Of a stretch of DNA of 64,000 bases, positions 43,319-51,601 are shown in pieces. The stretch covers positions 62,001 to 126,000 of the forward strand of contig JAKLJX010000009.1 of NCBI GenBank assembly GCA_023150945.1, written 5' to 3'. Position 1 is the first letter of the stretch; every line of letters starts with the position of its first letter. Under the pieces are notes generated by a model that made no database searches, was not told the DNA's origin, and worked only from the letters and a program-made list of their open reading frames with translations. The translations under genes and the position numbers were made by a program. This stretch comes from a bacterium (GTDB taxonomy: Bacteria; Zhuqueibacterota; Zhuqueibacteria; Zhuqueibacterales; Zhuqueibacteraceae).

Positions 43319-44278
43319 ATGACTCCACTCGATGCGGCACACAATGCCAGAAACAACAAATCGCGCCGCAGCTTGCGCCGGGAGGTGGAAGGCTACTTGT
43401 TCATCTCGCCGTGGCTCGTCGGCTTTTTGATCTTCGCGGCCGGGCCGATCTTGTTGTCACTCTTCATGAGCTTCACGCAATGGTCGCTGCTCTCCGCGCC
43501 GCAATGGGTTGGTCTGAGCAATTATCAGGAAATCATCTTTGATGACCCGCTGGTTTACAAGAGTCTGTGGAACACGGCATACTACGTTTTCTTCTCGGTG
43601 CCATTGGGCGTTGTGTTCTCGCTGGCACTGGCTATTTTGCTCAACCAGAAGTTGCGCGGCCTCAGCATTTTCAGAACCATCTTCTTCCTGCCCTCCGTCA
43701 CCAACATGGTTGCGGTTTCTCTTTTGTGGATGTGGATTTTCAATCCCGAGTTTGGGTTGCTGAACCGCGCCTTGAGTTTTTTCGGCATCACCGGCCCGTT
43801 GTGGCTGCAAAGTGAGGCTTGGTCCAAACCCGCGCTCATCCTCATGTCGTTGTGGGGCATCGGCGGCGGCATGATCATCAACCTCGCGGCGTTACAAAAC
43901 ATTCCTGTCGAGCTTTACGAAGCCGCAGATTTGGACGGCGCGCGCAAATGGCATCGACTGCGCCACATTATGCTGCCGCTCATCTCGCCGGCGATTTTTT
44001 TCAATCTCATCATGAACATGATCGGCTCATTTCAAGTTTTCACGCAAGCGTTTGTGATGACCGGCTCTTCCGGCCAGGGCGAGGAAGGCGGCCCCAATAA
44101 CGCCACGCTGTTCTTCGTGCTCTATCTCTACAAAAAGGCTTTTCAGCAATTCAAAATGGGCTATGCTTCGGCGCTGGCGTGGATTCTGTTTGCCATCATT
44201 CTCATCTTCACCATTTTCCAATTCGCGCTGTCGCGGCGCTGGGTTTATTACGAAGTGCCGGAGAAAACGCAGTCATGA
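43319..44278 (+). CDS. ABC sugar transporter permease, MalF/UgpA type
   Basis: A 319-residue inner-membrane protein with six hydrophobic helices, beginning YLFISPWLVGFLIFAAGPILLSLFM. The EAA loop, EAADLDGARKWHRLRHIMLPLISPAI, contacts the ATPase. The start at 43319 lies 13 bp after a MITE end, and no strong ribosome site is evident. The stop overlaps the second permease start (ATGA). It belongs with the lipoprotein at 34579 in an importer for an oligosaccharide. No ATP-binding gene is in the window. Confidence 0.88.
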   Translation: MTPLDAAHNARNNKSRRSLRREVEGYLFISPWLVGFLIFAAGPILLSLFMSFTQWSLLSAPQWVGLSNYQEIIFDDPLVYKSLWNTAYYVFFSVPLGVVFSLALAILLNQKLRGLSIFRTIFFLPSVTNMVAVSLLWMWIFNPEFGLLNRALSFFGITGPLWLQSEAWSKPALILMSLWGIGGGMIINLAALQNIPVELYEAADLDGARKWHRLRHIMLPLISPAIFFNLIMNMIGSFQVFTQAFVMTGSSGQGEEGGPNNATLFFVLYLYKKAFQQFKMGYASALAWILFAIILIFTIFQFALSRRWVYYEVPEKTQS

Positions 44279-45138
44279 ATCAATCCGCGCCAAAATCGGC
44301 CCTGCTCGCACAGATCAAGCTGGGCTTTTCCTATCTGCTACTCGTCGTGCTGAGCCTGATCTTCATCACGCCTTTGCTGTGGATGATTTCATCATCGTTC
44401 CACAGTTTGGACGGTGTGTTCGCCGTGCCGTTTCAGTGGATTCCCGCGAAGCTGCACTGGGAAAACTATCGCGACGCGACGCAACTGCTGCCTTTCGCCC
44501 GCTATTTTTTCAACACGGCGTTCATCACCATCATGGTGATTGTGGGAACGGTTTTTTCCAGCTCGCTGGTTGCCTACGGCTTTGCGCGTTTGCGCTTTCG
44601 GGGACGCAACAAGCTCTTTGCGCTGTGCCTGGCGACCATGATGCTGCCCGGCCAGGTCACCATGATTCCGCTGTATGTTTTTTTCGCAAAGCTCGGCTGG
44701 GTCGATACGTTTCTGCCGTTGATCGTGCCGGCGTTCTTCGGCTCGCCGTTTTACATCTTTCTCCTGCGGCAGTTCTTTTTGTCGATTCCTGACTCCTACG
44801 ATGAAGCTGCATTGCTGGACGGCGCGAGCCGTTTTCGGATTTATTGGAACATCATCCTGCCGCTGGCGCGTCCCGCGATTGCGACGGTGGTGGTGTTCAG
44901 CTTTGTCGGCGTGTGGAATGACTTCTTCAATCCGTTGATTTACATTAATTCCTTCGAGAAGGCCACGCTGACATTGGGCCTCAATCTGCTCAAAACCCAA
45001 ATCATCGGCTCGGGCGTGACGCAATGGCATTTAATGATGGCCGCTTCGGTGCTGGTGCTGGTGCCCAATGTCATCGTGTTTTTCCTCGCGCAACGGCATT
45101 TCATCAAAGGCATCAATGTCGGCGGTTTGCGTGGATGA
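44275..45138 (+). CDS. ABC sugar transporter permease, MalG/UgpE type
   Basis: A 287-residue inner-membrane protein with six helices. The first is GFSYLLLVVLSLIFITPLLWMISSSF. The EAA loop is DEAALLDGASRFRIYWNIILPLARPAI and FFLAQRHFIKGINVGGLRG is the typical end. Its ATG overlaps the stop of the preceding permease by 4 nt. Together they form the heterodimeric channel of a CUT1-type importer. A shared housekeeping ATPase (MsmK-like) encoded elsewhere would be needed. Confidence 0.9.
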   Translation: MNQSAPKSALLAQIKLGFSYLLLVVLSLIFITPLLWMISSSFHSLDGVFAVPFQWIPAKLHWENYRDATQLLPFARYFFNTAFITIMVIVGTVFSSSLVAYGFARLRFRGRNKLFALCLATMMLPGQVTMIPLYVFFAKLGWVDTFLPLIVPAFFGSPFYIFLLRQFFLSIPDSYDEAALLDGASRFRIYWNIILPLARPAIATVVVFSFVGVWNDFFNPLIYINSFEKATLTLGLNLLKTQIIGSGVTQWHLMMAASVLVLVPNVIVFFLAQRHFIKGINVGGLRG

Positions 45139-45229
45139 ATTACTTCAACGGCGGCCAATTTTGAGACGGCTCTTAACTCTACTTGGCTTCTTTAAAGTTG
45201 AATCGTTGCAAAAAAACAAAGATTTTCTG

Positions 45230-45286
45230 ACCACTAAGGCACGAAGACACCAAAAAAGAAACTTAGTGCCTTGGTGTCTTTGTGGT
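45230..45286. repeat. Palindromic dispersed repeat (ACCACTAAGG type)
   Basis: ACCACTAAGGCACGAAGACACCAA on the left and TTAGTGCCTTGGTGTCTTTGTGGT on the right form an imperfect palindrome centred on AAAGAAAC. This is the widespread class of bacterial 'ACCAC...GTGGT' intergenic repeat. It lies directly upstream of the GxGYxYP gene. Confidence 0.7.
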
Positions 45287-45318
45287 ACAATTTGGTTATG
45301 GAAAGGAGCAGAGCCATC

Positions 45319-47403
45319 ATGTTTAAACATGGCCGTTTTTTCGTTTGGTACTCGCTGTGCATCCTGGCGTTGGCGACCACTGCCTCTGGCCAGGGCAATC
45401 CGGAATTCAACGGCAAATGGCGCCTCATTCCGGCGAAGAGCAGCGAGATTGGCCTTTATGGAACGCTGTCATTGGAATTTCAACAGCAGGAAGCAACAGT
45501 CACTCTTATCCAAAACTGGGGCACGCCCCGTTTCTTTTTGACCGATACGCTACAATTGAAAACAAACGGCGAAGTGAATGAAGTGCTGGTACGCGAGCGC
45601 GAATTTGCGAGCAATGTGTTCATGGGACTCTACCTGCCCGTGGGCGCGGCGCGGCAAATCACCGCCACGTGGGAAAATCAGGGCGCGACGTTGCATCTCG
45701 AGGAACGCTATGCGACGCAAAGCTCACAGGGAACATCAAATTTCACCAGCATCCACCGCTATTCCTTGTCCACTGACGAAGAGACACTGATCTATCAAGT
45801 CGAGCGCCCAACGCGCAAGAGTGGCCCGCCAATCAAGTACGTGTTGAAACGCGAGGGCAGCAAAGAAGCGTATTACATGAAGCTCGAAGACAATTGGGAA
45901 ATCAACGGCAAGCTGGCGGAACAAGCATTTCTCATCAGCCTGCAGGGCTTGGCCAACAGCGACGGGCCGCGGCTTTACTTCATCTATCCCCCGAGTTGGA
46001 ATTTCAACTATACGCCGGCGATATTCGATTTTTTTCAGAATCAAAAGAATTACACCTTCACCCAATTGCGCTCAGCGGAACAAGCGCTGAAAACATTCAA
46101 GGCGCAAGTCAAAGGATACGTGGTGTGGGACAAATCGGTGCGCACGTCCTTGATTGTTGCGTTCACGCTGGCCGGTTTGGAGAAAGCCGTGGTGGTCAGC
46201 GAGGAAATGATTCCAATGCTGGAGCAGGCGGGATTGAAAGCGGTCGGGGATTTCCGCGGCCAATTCACCGGCAAATCCGACGCGGAGATTTACACCTGGG
46301 CGTATGAGCAATACTGGCCGCGCTGCAGCAAAGATTTCATCATCTGGATGGGCGGCGAGTCCGGCAATGTCATGAAACCGGGCGTGGCGGATTGGGGCAT
46401 TTACAAACAGGCATTCTTCAATGATCTCTCTTCCAAACCCAAAGATGCCGCGGAATACGAACTGGCAAACAAACTGCTGAGCGAGATGAATCCGCGCGCG
46501 ATGGTTATGGGATGGCACTCTTATGCCAAAGACAAGGAGGAAGAGCATGTCAAACTGACTTCGAGTTATGGCTTGTGCGTCGATGGTTTGCACACGCTGC
46601 CGAATTTCAGTTTCAACAGTCAAGTGCCGGTGACCAAGGGTTTTCAGTTCAAGAATCGTCACAATGTGGCGGCGGGCAAAAGCTATACGCCCAAGAAGAA
46701 AGTGTACATCACCTGCGTGCAAACCGATGGACTCGGCTTGGGCGCGTGGACCAAACCCGGACGCGGTGAGATTCCCTACGCGTGGGAAACACTGATGAAT
46801 TACTCCTGGCTGGCGCCGGCGATGTTGGAGTTTTTCTATTCGCAGGCGACCCCGAATGATTTCTTCATCGGTTGTTTGTCGGGACCCGGTTACATGTATC
46901 CCAAAGCGGTGCCGCCGAAACTGCTGCCGCCGTTAATCGACCGGGCGCGCGAGTTGATGGAGAAGCTCGATCTCAATGTGTTCGAGATCATGGATTATTC
47001 CGAAGGCGCGGAGGCCGGCGGCAATACCGATTTGCCGAAAGAGATAGTCGACGCTTACTTCCAAGGCATGCCGCATGCGATTGGATTCATCAATGGCTAC
47101 ACACCGTCTTCCACTTTTGCGATCAAGGATAAGCGGCCGTTGATTTCTTATGATTATTACCTCTCTCCCACGCGGCTGGTGGAAGAGGCAGTGGCGGATT
47201 TGCGCGAGTTGGCGGCAATCAACGCGAAGCGGTCCTATTTTTTGCTCATGCACGTGCGCGAAACCAGCGACATCAAACGAGTGAAGAGCATTTTAGATCA
47301 ACTCGGACCCGAGTTTGAGCTGGTGCCGCTCGATATTTTTCTCACTATGGCCGGCAATCAGCCGACGTTTCAAAAGCGGTTTTTGCAGCCGGCCTCGAAG
47401 TGA
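45319..47403 (+). CDS. GxGYxYP family secreted protein
   Basis: A 694-residue protein with a signal peptide (MFKHGRFFVWYSLCILALATTASGQ). An N-terminal beta-rich region covers about 25-190. After it comes a domain carrying YFIYPPSWNFNYTPAIFDFF and VKGYVVWDKSVRTSLIVAFT. A C-terminal domain bears the name-giving GPGYMYPKAVP (about residue 530). The family (GxGYxYP N and C domains) occurs beside carbohydrate genes in Bacteroidota and others, with putative hydrolase or binding roles and no settled function. I used the ATG at 45319, which has GGAG upstream. The protein probably acts outside the cytoplasm on the same substrate as the cluster. Confidence 0.78.
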   Translation: MFKHGRFFVWYSLCILALATTASGQGNPEFNGKWRLIPAKSSEIGLYGTLSLEFQQQEATVTLIQNWGTPRFFLTDTLQLKTNGEVNEVLVREREFASNVFMGLYLPVGAARQITATWENQGATLHLEERYATQSSQGTSNFTSIHRYSLSTDEETLIYQVERPTRKSGPPIKYVLKREGSKEAYYMKLEDNWEINGKLAEQAFLISLQGLANSDGPRLYFIYPPSWNFNYTPAIFDFFQNQKNYTFTQLRSAEQALKTFKAQVKGYVVWDKSVRTSLIVAFTLAGLEKAVVVSEEMIPMLEQAGLKAVGDFRGQFTGKSDAEIYTWAYEQYWPRCSKDFIIWMGGESGNVMKPGVADWGIYKQAFFNDLSSKPKDAAEYELANKLLSEMNPRAMVMGWHSYAKDKEEEHVKLTSSYGLCVDGLHTLPNFSFNSQVPVTKGFQFKNRHNVAAGKSYTPKKKVYITCVQTDGLGLGAWTKPGRGEIPYAWETLMNYSWLAPAMLEFFYSQATPNDFFIGCLSGPGYMYPKAVPPKLLPPLIDRARELMEKLDLNVFEIMDYSEGAEAGGNTDLPKEIVDAYFQGMPHAIGFINGYTPSSTFAIKDKRPLISYDYYLSPTRLVEEAVADLRELAAINAKRSYFLLMHVRETSDIKRVKSILDQLGPEFELVPLDIFLTMAGNQPTFQKRFLQPASK

Positions 47404-47420
47404 TGTCAAAGCTAACATGA

Positions 47421-47489
47421 GAAAACGGAGTGAACAGAGAAAGCGATTTTCTCAGAAGGCCTTTCACTGTTGACTCTGTTTTCTCCGTG
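47421..47489. repeat. Palindromic dispersed repeat (GAAAACGGAG type)
   Basis: GAAAACGGAGTGAACAGAGAAAG (47421-47443) is mirrored by CTTTCACTGTTGACTCTGTTTTCTCCG (from 47461). It is an imperfect long hairpin between two genes, related in style to the repeats at 14348 and 45230. Confidence 0.6.
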
Positions 47490-47522
47490 TTTGACTTTCG
47501 AGATAGTGCAGTCAACGAGAAC

Positions 47523-48905
47523 ATGAACGACAAAACCCAATTTCAATTTCGCCAAACCGGCATTGCCAGTGGCTTCATCTTTGATCGCAGCGTGCAAATC
47601 GCAGAAATCCGCGATCTGCGCTTGTGGAATGTCCGCTTTCAAAATGATGGCCCGCTTATCATTGGTGAAGATGTAGCGACGCCGCTGTTCTGGTGGCAGT
47701 ATGCCGATCATCAAAATCCGGAACGCCATTGCGGTTCTAACGGCAAGCTTCGACTTCTACAAGCAGAACCGGAGCGCGTGACATTTGTCTGCGAGGGCAC
47801 AAATGCTTCCAGCAGTGCGCTGAGCCGTTGTGAAATCGAAGTGACGTATTCCGCCAAGCATCGCAGTTATGTTTTTCGCATCGCGGCGCAGTTGACGATT
47901 CCCAGCGGCACGCACTATTTGGTGACACCCAATCCCAGTCATGGCGAGTTGGAGTTCTGCAATTTTTGGCCGGAGGGAGTTTTTTCTAACCTCGCCGGAA
48001 AGCCCAAACGCTACCAGGCATGCTATGTCCAAAATGAGAACGGAACTCTTCGCATTCCGCACCATCATTTGGAAACTTCCGACAAGCACAACATTGTGAT
48101 GAAAAAGGGAACACGATTTTGTTGGCTGCTGGAAGAGACCAATCCCGTGGTGGAGATTATTTCGGACAACGAGGTTTGTGCGGGATTGTGCGCTTACATG
48201 TGGGATGCGCATTTCGGCTGTCGCATTTGTGATGATTTGCAGAACAAACTGCTCATTGGGCATAGAACTTTCAACGCCGCGTTTCTGCTCTATGCCATTG
48301 ACCGGCAAGCCGCAAGCGATCTCGCCAGCAGCGCGCGAGAAATCATCACACCGGAAATCAACCAGATTCCCATCTATGTGCCCGGCGTGAATACTTTTGC
48401 GCACACACTTCTTGATTTCCGCGAGCAACAAGCGAAGCTGTGGCCGTGGTCTCATGAAAGCGAAGGCGCAGAACATCATGCAGAATTCGCTCTGGATCGC
48501 GAACGAGGCATTGACGACTCCTGCTCTCTGCGCATTCGAAACACCGAGCCGGGCAATTCGCAATGGGTTGCCACCACGCTGGGGCCTGCTTTCGGTCAGC
48601 CGCCTTTTAGCGACGGCGCGCGTCTGCGGTTGACGGCTTACGTTCGCACCGAAAACGTGCAAGATCGAAGCGATATTGCGATTCGCTTGCATCGGGCCGG
48701 GCACGGCGATTTGTTTAAAGTTTCTGAGTATGAAGTTTTTCCCAGTCACCAAACGCTGTGCGGCACGTGCGAGTGGCAACGCCTGCAAGTGACCACACCG
48801 CCGCTCTCACCGGCGCCTGATCGTGTGCATCTGCTGCTGCGGCAATCCGGCAGCGGCACGAGTTGGTTTGATAATGTGTTGTTTGAGTCGGAGGTGTCAG
48901 GTTGA
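47523..48905 (+). CDS. Unassigned protein with C-terminal CBM-like domain
   Basis: A 460-residue protein. The N-terminal 300 residues are beta-rich (FQFRQTGIASGFIFDRSVQIAEIRDLRLWNVRF, LVTPNPSHGELEFCNFWPEGVF, HHHLETSDKHNIVMKKGTRF) and unfamiliar to me. Residues about 310-460 look like a carbohydrate-binding module of the CBM4/9 jelly-roll kind (CSLRIRNTEPGNSQW, LRLTAYVRTENV, SGSGTSWFDNVLFES). No signal peptide is apparent at the ATG 47523. The start further upstream would include a palindromic repeat and was rejected. The role is unknown, probably carbohydrate binding or processing. Confidence 0.55.
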   Translation: MNDKTQFQFRQTGIASGFIFDRSVQIAEIRDLRLWNVRFQNDGPLIIGEDVATPLFWWQYADHQNPERHCGSNGKLRLLQAEPERVTFVCEGTNASSSALSRCEIEVTYSAKHRSYVFRIAAQLTIPSGTHYLVTPNPSHGELEFCNFWPEGVFSNLAGKPKRYQACYVQNENGTLRIPHHHLETSDKHNIVMKKGTRFCWLLEETNPVVEIISDNEVCAGLCAYMWDAHFGCRICDDLQNKLLIGHRTFNAAFLLYAIDRQAASDLASSAREIITPEINQIPIYVPGVNTFAHTLLDFREQQAKLWPWSHESEGAEHHAEFALDRERGIDDSCSLRIRNTEPGNSQWVATTLGPAFGQPPFSDGARLRLTAYVRTENVQDRSDIAIRLHRAGHGDLFKVSEYEVFPSHQTLCGTCEWQRLQVTTPPLSPAPDRVHLLLRQSGSGTSWFDNVLFESEVSG

Positions 48906-49316
48906 TCTCGGCAATCGCATCCCTTGTGGCAAAGGTGCTAATCTTATAATTTGCTTGCACGACTAGCTGTAATTCCGTCCCATCGGGACGCTCGATAATA
49001 GCCCAGAGTTTAAACTCTGGGAACGGAACGATCAATTTGTACCCCAAGTCCCGAAGGGACGAATGAAAATGGCACGTCGATAATGTCTCAAGCGTTATTT
49101 TCCAATCGTCCCTACGGGACTTCGGTTTGTGAGGTACATCTCGTTTCCCAGAAATGAAATTTCTGGGCTATTATCAAATGTCCCTACGGGACAAAGTCAT
49201 CGAAACTCTATTGGCATTACACACATACTCCTTGTGTGGTGCTCCTTAAGAATCGAATTTGTTGATATCGGCGTCAGCCCACAAGGGGCTGGAACTACGA
49301 AAAGCGAGAACTGATT
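48906..49316. other. Intergenic region with REP-like repeats
   Basis: This 411-bp gap is dominated by the repeat locus at 48977-49192. The 120 bp before the next start (GTG at 49317) show no clear promoter. Confidence 0.5.
48977..49192. repeat. REP/REPIN-like hairpin cluster, locus 3
   Basis: The order is GTCCCATCGGGAC (48977), CCCAGAGTTTAAACTCTGGG (49002, perfect 10-bp arms), GTCCCGAAGGGAC (49048), GTCCCTACGGGAC (49108), CCCAGAAATGAAATTTCTGGG (49147) and GTCCCTACGGGAC (49180). The linkers GAATGAAAAT and GGGCTATTATCAAATGTCCC match locus 2. The left and right halves are mirror images. Confidence 0.75.
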
Positions 49317-51359
49317 GTGAAGAAATCAGAACCCACTTCCCTGCCAGCTTCAATGATGGTGTGGAGCATCCACGACGCGGTGATTGAAAATCCGGCGTTG
49401 CTCGAGGAACAATTTCATGACTTGCGCCGTGCCGGATTTGATGGCGTCGCCGTGTTCGTGCGCTGCAGCCGCTACACTTGGGCGCAGGCGTCAGCGCGCG
49501 CCAGCCTCAAACGCATTGGAGAACTTTGCCAGGAACATGGCCTGCAATATTGGGCTGGCCCTGATGCGCGTTTCATCTCGCGCTCGCTGCTCGGAAAATC
49601 TCATGGCTTGCCTGTCGTGCTCTATGGCGATCAGGTCAGAGCCACCCACGTGCCGCATTTTGCGCCGGTGATCGACAATCGTTTTCGTTTGCGCTGCGAT
49701 ATTCCGGCGCGGCACTCACACATGTTTCATGAAGTCGCCCTCGAATATGCGCCGGCGGGCATTTTAGCCGCGTACGCTTTGCCGGTTGGCGAGACAGTCA
49801 TCGCTCTGCGAGACATCATCGACATCACGGCAAAAACGCATTTTTTCTACAACGCCCGCGATCGTTATGTCGAAGCCTTCGGTTTCTTCCAGCCGCCGGA
49901 TAGCCGCGCCTGGCAAGTACTCGCATTTTTTCTGGTCCATTCCTCGCATGTGGATTTTTCCAGCGCCAGCCAGATGCAGCATTATCAAAAAAAGCTCACC
50001 GAGTTTGCGCAAGACGTGCATAACCTGGATTTGCTGATGTGGGATGAACCGGGCTACACCTGCGTGTACGGCGCTCTCCCTTTTTCCGCGCAGATTCAAA
50101 AGGAGTTCAAAACCAGAACGAAGCTGGTGTTGCGCGAGCAGGTGTGGAAACTGGCGTTGGATTGCAGCGATGAAAGCCACATTCCAATTCGCACAAACTA
50201 CTTTCAAACCGTGCAAGATTCCATGATTGGCGCGCAACGCCGCATTGGGACGGCGATGAAGAAAATTTGGGGACCCAATCTGCGCGCCGGCATTCATGAC
50301 ACTTGGCACTTCGAGTCTGCGGATATGTGCGACATGAATCACGGCAGCATGGATTTATGGCGCTCGCTGCCGATTCACAGCGGTGGGTTTGTCGATCTCG
50401 GCGGGGTGAATCAACTGCGTGATCCGGATTCCGGCTACTACGCCCATCTCGCTGCCATGAGCATCATTTGCAGGTCACTCGGCAAATTCAGCCGGGAAAA
50501 ATTCGCTTTCAATAATCTGTGGACAGTGGGCGATGATGAGGGCGCAGGTTGGCAAAAAAGTGTGATGGATCATTGCGTCAACGTCATGGCGCTGTTCGGT
50601 CAGCGCTGGCTGGCGCATGCTTATGGACCAGTCGGCACGATTGGCGATGAGAACACCTTTCTCGGCTCGCCGCCGCTGCCGGGCTATCCGCAGCACAGCA
50701 CTTGGCCGGAATTTCCGCAATGGAATCAGCGCTTGCGAGAACACTTCACCGCTGTGGAGGGGCAACTGCCGTGGGCAAATCTGTTGGTGGTCTATCCGGT
50801 TGAAACGCTCTACGCCCTGGCCAACCACCGCGCCGATGCGATTGCCGCTGAAATCTTCAAATTACTTTTGGCATTGACCGATCATCACTACCACGTCGAT
50901 GTGGTATCGCATTCAGTTTTCACAAAGGGAATTTGGAAAGACCAACAGTTGATTTTGGATAAGAATGCGTATGATGCCATCATTTTCCCACACGCAGAAA
51001 TTATCTCTGAAGCGACAGCTAACATTCAGCAGAGCGGCGCAGAGCAAACGCTTTATGCGTTCAGTGAACCGCGGAAGTTGACCAACACTCAGGCGGCAAA
51101 CCTGCCGATTGTCTATCGGGCAAAGGATTCAAACGAAATCTTGGCTTGGCTGGAGCAGCATAAGAATCTCCGGCCGGTGCAAGCGCCGGAAAACTCCTGG
51201 GTGAGCCTGACAAAATTGCGCGAGAAAACGATTGTCACGCTTGCTCCCAGCCGGCACAGCTTCGCGTTCAGCGGCGAGATTGCCTTTGACGGCGAACGGC
51301 TGGCGGTGACCCGCAGCCGTGAGTTGCAGCGCTTCGCATTCGGACTGCGGCGGGCGTAA
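49317..51359 (+). CDS. Unassigned TIM-barrel glycosidase-like protein
   Basis: A 680-residue cytosolic protein. Residues about 1-380 fit a TIM barrel (FHDLRRAGFDGVAVFVRCSR; DLLMWDEPGYTC with acidic residues at a strand end; GIHDTWHF; FNNLWTVGDDEGAG). Residues about 480-600 (LLVVYPVETLYALANHRADAIAAEIFKLLLALTDHHYHVDVV) resemble the glutamine-amidotransferase-like domain found after the barrel in GH42-type and GH106-type enzymes. I cannot name the family. It uses a GTG start. As the last gene of the plus-strand carbohydrate cluster it is a candidate glycosidase. Confidence 0.6.
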   Translation: MKKSEPTSLPASMMVWSIHDAVIENPALLEEQFHDLRRAGFDGVAVFVRCSRYTWAQASARASLKRIGELCQEHGLQYWAGPDARFISRSLLGKSHGLPVVLYGDQVRATHVPHFAPVIDNRFRLRCDIPARHSHMFHEVALEYAPAGILAAYALPVGETVIALRDIIDITAKTHFFYNARDRYVEAFGFFQPPDSRAWQVLAFFLVHSSHVDFSSASQMQHYQKKLTEFAQDVHNLDLLMWDEPGYTCVYGALPFSAQIQKEFKTRTKLVLREQVWKLALDCSDESHIPIRTNYFQTVQDSMIGAQRRIGTAMKKIWGPNLRAGIHDTWHFESADMCDMNHGSMDLWRSLPIHSGGFVDLGGVNQLRDPDSGYYAHLAAMSIICRSLGKFSREKFAFNNLWTVGDDEGAGWQKSVMDHCVNVMALFGQRWLAHAYGPVGTIGDENTFLGSPPLPGYPQHSTWPEFPQWNQRLREHFTAVEGQLPWANLLVVYPVETLYALANHRADAIAAEIFKLLLALTDHHYHVDVVSHSVFTKGIWKDQQLILDKNAYDAIIFPHAEIISEATANIQQSGAEQTLYAFSEPRKLTNTQAANLPIVYRAKDSNEILAWLEQHKNLRPVQAPENSWVSLTKLREKTIVTLAPSRHSFAFSGEIAFDGERLAVTRSRELQRFAFGLRRA

Positions 51360-51418
51360 CCGGCACAGCGTGCGTTGCTGAGCCCGCAACCTTCAATTCA
51401 GTCAGATGAAAACAAGAA

Positions 51419-51471
51419 GGGCGCCCGTCCCGCGCGCTGGGGTTTTCCCAGCCGCCGGGAGCAAGGCGCCC
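51419..51471. terminator. Nested hairpin between convergent genes, possible bidirectional terminator
   Basis: The outer arms GGGCGCC(C) (51419-51426) and GGCGCCC (51465-51471) enclose an inner GCTGGG-gtttt-CCCAGC hairpin (51436-51452). It stands 60 bp after the glycosidase-like gene and 130 bp after the converging membrane gene. There is no poly-U tail. Confidence 0.45.
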
Positions 51472-51601
51472 AATAAGTCATCCCGAGTTGTTGGTGTCCG
51501 TTCGAATATACCACCGCACGGACAATCTCTTCATTTCTGGACAGACACGAATCAGCACAATCCGCCGCAGGCGTTCACCCGGGCAGCGTCGCGGCGATTG
51601 T

